This document shows positions 61,942-64,000 of a stretch of 64,000 bases of DNA, piece after piece (within the stretch, counting starts at the first letter, position 1; every line of letters starts with the position of its first letter). The notes under the pieces were generated by a model. The model saw only the letters and a list, made by a program, of their open reading frames with translations. It was not told where the DNA came from and did no database searches. Where the stretch lies: positions 1 to 64,000 of the forward strand of contig JBCBUL010000012.1 in NCBI GenBank assembly GCA_039818165.1, given 5' to 3'. Position numbers and translations under genes: made by a program. This DNA is from UBA5336 sp039818165. GTDB taxonomy: Bacteria > Pseudomonadota > Alphaproteobacteria > Caulobacterales > Hyphomonadaceae.

Positions 61942-62718
61942 ATGGCAGACGATATGAGCCCCGTCGATGTGAAAGCGCGGGTTTCGGAGGCGGAATGGAA
62001 GGCGCGGGTGGACTTGGCTGCCATGTACCGGTTGGTGTCTCTCTATGGGTGGGATGACCTGATTTTCACACATATCTCCCATCGCGTGCCCGGGCCTGAC
62101 CACCATTTCCTCATCAACCCCTACGGCTTCCTGTTCGAGGAAATTACGGCATCGTCGCTCGTGAAGGTCGATCTGGATGGCAGTGTCGTTGAAGAGACGC
62201 CGTACATGATCAACCCGGCGGGCTTCACCATTCACTCAGCCGTGCATGCGGCTCGAGAAGACGCGCAGGTGGTCATGCATCTGCACACAGATGATGGCGT
62301 GGCCGTCTCCGCCCAGTCCGAAGGTCTTTTGCCGCTCAGCCAGACATCCATGCTAGTGCGCCATGATCTCGCTTACCACGACTATGAAGGTGTCGCGCTC
62401 GACCATGATGAGCGCGAGCGAATCGTTGCCGATATGGGTGAAAAGTCGAACCTGATGCTCCGAAACCACGGCACATTGACCGTTGGGCGGAGCGCTGCGG
62501 AATGCTTCCTGCGCATGTTTTTCCTTGAGCGGGCCTGCTCGATGCAAGTGCGCGCGCTGAGCGCCGGACGCTCAAACATGACGATCCCCAGCCAGAAGGT
62601 TCAGGATGTTGTCAAAGGGCAATCGAACCCGGAAGGCACCGCGGTCATTGCAAATAGGCTTGCCTGGCCCGGCCTGCTGCGCAGGCTGGATCGTCAACTG
62701 CCCGGATACGATCAGTAA
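61942..62718 (+). CDS. Class II aldolase/adducin family protein
   Basis: A 258-aa protein with FTHISHRVPG, INPYGFLFEEITASSLVKVDLDG, VVMHLHTDDGVAVSAQ (zinc histidines) and LMLRNHGTLTVGRSAAECFLRMF. Members cleave fuculose- or ribulose-phosphates; many in alphaproteobacteria are of unknown substrate. GGAGGAATAG lies before ATG 61942. Length is slightly above the classical aldolases, as in the adducin-like subgroup. Confidence 0.9.
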   Translation: MADDMSPVDVKARVSEAEWKARVDLAAMYRLVSLYGWDDLIFTHISHRVPGPDHHFLINPYGFLFEEITASSLVKVDLDGSVVEETPYMINPAGFTIHSAVHAAREDAQVVMHLHTDDGVAVSAQSEGLLPLSQTSMLVRHDLAYHDYEGVALDHDERERIVADMGEKSNLMLRNHGTLTVGRSAAECFLRMFFLERACSMQVRALSAGRSNMTIPSQKVQDVVKGQSNPEGTAVIANRLAWPGLLRRLDRQLPGYDQ

Positions 62719-62850
62719 CAGCAACTTGAAGCGCGTTTCGCAGTTTCGACTGCACATGCGGCGTCATGGATTTTGATTTTTTTCCATGATGTCGCATTTA
62801 AGGGTCACGGCGCGCGGGCGTCGGCCCATTTTGCTGTTGGCGAGTCTCAC

Positions 62851-64000
62851 ATGAAACACTTGAAAGCCTTCGAAGACGCGCTCGAGACCATTCACGGGGA
62901 AGGGCGCTACCGCGTGTTTGTGGACTTGCACCGCCACCGCGGCCGGTTTCCCCGGGCCACTGCGCGGTTTCCTGATGGCGAACGCGAAATCACCGTCTGG
63001 TGCTCGAACGACTATCTCGGCATGGGACAAGACGATGATGTCATCAATGCGATGCACCAGGCGATAGATAGCTTCGGAGCCGGGTCTGGCGGCACGCGCA
63101 ACATTTCGGGCACAACGCGTTATCATGTGGACTTGGAAAAAGAGCTGGCTTCGCTCCATGGGAAGTCCGGTGCCCTGCTGTTCACCTCGGGCTATGTGGC
63201 CAATGATGCGACGCTGGCGACGCTTGGAAAAATTCTTCCCGGTCTGATCATCTACTCCGATGCGCTCAATCATGCATCGATGATCGAAGGGATCCGCCGC
63301 TCAGGCTGTGACCGCCGGGTGTTTCGCCACAATGATCTCGACCATCTGCGTGCGCTGATGGAAATTGACGATCCGGAGCGGCCAAAACTCATCGCGTTTG
63401 AGAGCGTTTATTCAATGGACGGCGACGTGGGGCCCATCGAAGCGTTCTGCGATCTCGCCGATGAATTTGACGCGATGACCTATCTCGATGAAGTCCACGC
63501 GGTCGGGCTTTACGGCGACGAGGGCGCGGGTGTCGCGCAGCGCGATAATGTTATGGAGCGCGTGGACATTATCGAAGGGACCCTGGGCAAAGCTTTCGGA
63601 GTGATGGGCGGCTATATCGCTGCAGAACACGTCATAATTGACGCGATCCGCTCAATGGCGTCCGGCTTTATCTTCACCACATCAACGTGTCCGGTGATGG
63701 CAGCGGGGGCGCTGTCCAGCGTTCGGAAACTGCGCACAGAAGATGGTCGCCGTCTGCGCGCCCAGCACCAGGCCAAGGCCCAGCAGCTGAAGGACAAATT
63801 CAAGGTCGCTGGCTTACCTGTCATGGAAACCGACACCCATATTGTTCCCCTGATGGTCGGAGATCCCGAGCGGTGCAAGGCGCTTTCCGATATCCTGCTT
63901 TTTGACTTTGGCATCTACGTCCAGCCGATCAATTACCCCACCGTTCCAAAGGGGACCGAGCGCCTGCGATTCACGCCGAGCCCGGTGCACACCGATGAAA
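62851..64000 (+). CDS. hemA: 5-aminolevulinate synthase, 3' end outside the window
   Basis: The frame opens at ATG 62851 and runs without a stop to the window end, 383 codons. It is the C4-pathway enzyme condensing glycine and succinyl-CoA: VWCSNDYLGMGQ, GAGSGGTRNISGTTRYHVDLE, SDALNHASMIEGIRRSG, TYLDEVHAVGLYG, and PLP Lys247 in EGTLGKAFGVMGGY. It occurs in alphaproteobacteria and mitochondria. About 20-25 C-terminal residues should lie beyond the end. Upstream 132 bases hold no gene. Confidence 0.97.
   Translation, partial: MKHLKAFEDALETIHGEGRYRVFVDLHRHRGRFPRATARFPDGEREITVWCSNDYLGMGQDDDVINAMHQAIDSFGAGSGGTRNISGTTRYHVDLEKELASLHGKSGALLFTSGYVANDATLATLGKILPGLIIYSDALNHASMIEGIRRSGCDRRVFRHNDLDHLRALMEIDDPERPKLIAFESVYSMDGDVGPIEAFCDLADEFDAMTYLDEVHAVGLYGDEGAGVAQRDNVMERVDIIEGTLGKAFGVMGGYIAAEHVIIDAIRSMASGFIFTTSTCPVMAAGALSSVRKLRTEDGRRLRAQHQAKAQQLKDKFKVAGLPVMETDTHIVPLMVGDPERCKALSDILLFDFGIYVQPINYPTVPKGTERLRFTPSPVHTDE

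Overview
The window is a contiguous piece of an alphaproteobacterial chromosome, most likely from the Caulobacterales/Hyphomonadales side of the class (Hyphomonadaceae-like). The pointers are a MipZ-type division ATPase, a ChvI/ChvG two-component pair next to a truncated nitrogen-PTS block, the scpA-scpB-tatA-tatB-tatC gene order, an erpA/dgt divergent pair, a C4-pathway 5-aminolevulinate synthase, DUF2336 and DUF1489 proteins, and a twin cold-shock-domain protein next to a DUF192 protein. Base composition is fairly high in GC and even throughout. I see no prophage, insertion sequence, CRISPR array or rRNA operon, so this is mostly core genome with a few accessory inserts. The lineage call is inference from gene content.

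Layout. 0.2-6.4 kb: tRNA-Thr, a 48-residue basic protein overlapping a ThiO-like oxidase, a LOG-family hydrolase, an Atm1-type ABC exporter, a phosphatidylserine decarboxylase homologue without its catalytic residues, a DUF2842 membrane protein and heme A synthase. 6.4-13.2 kb: a lipoprotein, rplM-rpsI, argC, a PHA synthase with a histone-H1-like tail, a small secreted protein and an AlaC-type aminotransferase. 13.2-20.9 kb: hom, glpX, recJ, a TIGR03032 protein, the cold-shock/DUF192/thioesterase group, a complex I NDUFS4-like subunit, and tRNAs for Glu, Pro and Arg; the Pro tRNA has an abnormally short T-loop. 21.0-25.4 kb: an accessory patch with two homologous secreted proteins flanking a PapD-like chaperone, then sufA and a repeat-rich peptidoglycan-binding protein. 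25.6-29.7 kb: a TetR regulator, thioesterase, acyl-CoA dehydrogenase, serine hydrolase, DUF3253 and TfoX-N proteins. 29.9-35.8 kb: chvI, a cyclophilin, chvG, an AbgT-type transporter, the PTS EIIA and HPr proteins, and an EF-hand protein.

35.9-43.9 kb: erpA and dgt with overlapping divergent start codons, then SPOR, nagZ, scpA, scpB, tatA, tatB, tatC, a secreted unknown and a DUF1489 protein. 43.9-51.3 kb: panC, an unknown gene, mipZ, a D,D-carboxypeptidase, a phasin, a DUF1499 protein, clpS and clpA. 51.3-59.5 kb: an unknown protein, a 26-codon ORF with an almost perfect Shine-Dalgarno sequence, arfB, a 2-oxoglutarate oxygenase, a Sel1 protein, a DUF1501/DUF1800 pair, a DUF2336 protein and a degenerate EAL-like protein. 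59.6-64.0 kb: a Nudix hydrolase, an Hpt-domain protein, NAD kinase, a class II aldolase family protein and the 5' part of hemA, cut by the window end.

How the genes fit together. There are modules for polyhydroxyalkanoate storage (phaC, phasin), envelope and division (mipZ, dac, nagZ, SPOR, tatABC, scpAB), iron-sulfur assembly (sufA, erpA), respiration (ctaA, NDUFS4-like, hemA), N-end-rule proteolysis (clpS-clpA) and envelope-stress/PTS signalling (chvI-chvG-EIIA-HPr). The best candidates for undescribed biology are the chaperone-flanking secreted pair at 21.0-23.7 kb, the catalytically dead decarboxylase homologue at 4.1 kb, the microprotein/small-RNA unit at 52.65-52.83 kb and the short-T-loop tRNA-Pro at 20.4 kb. 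The stretches 1-193 and 269-344 hold nothing I can support.
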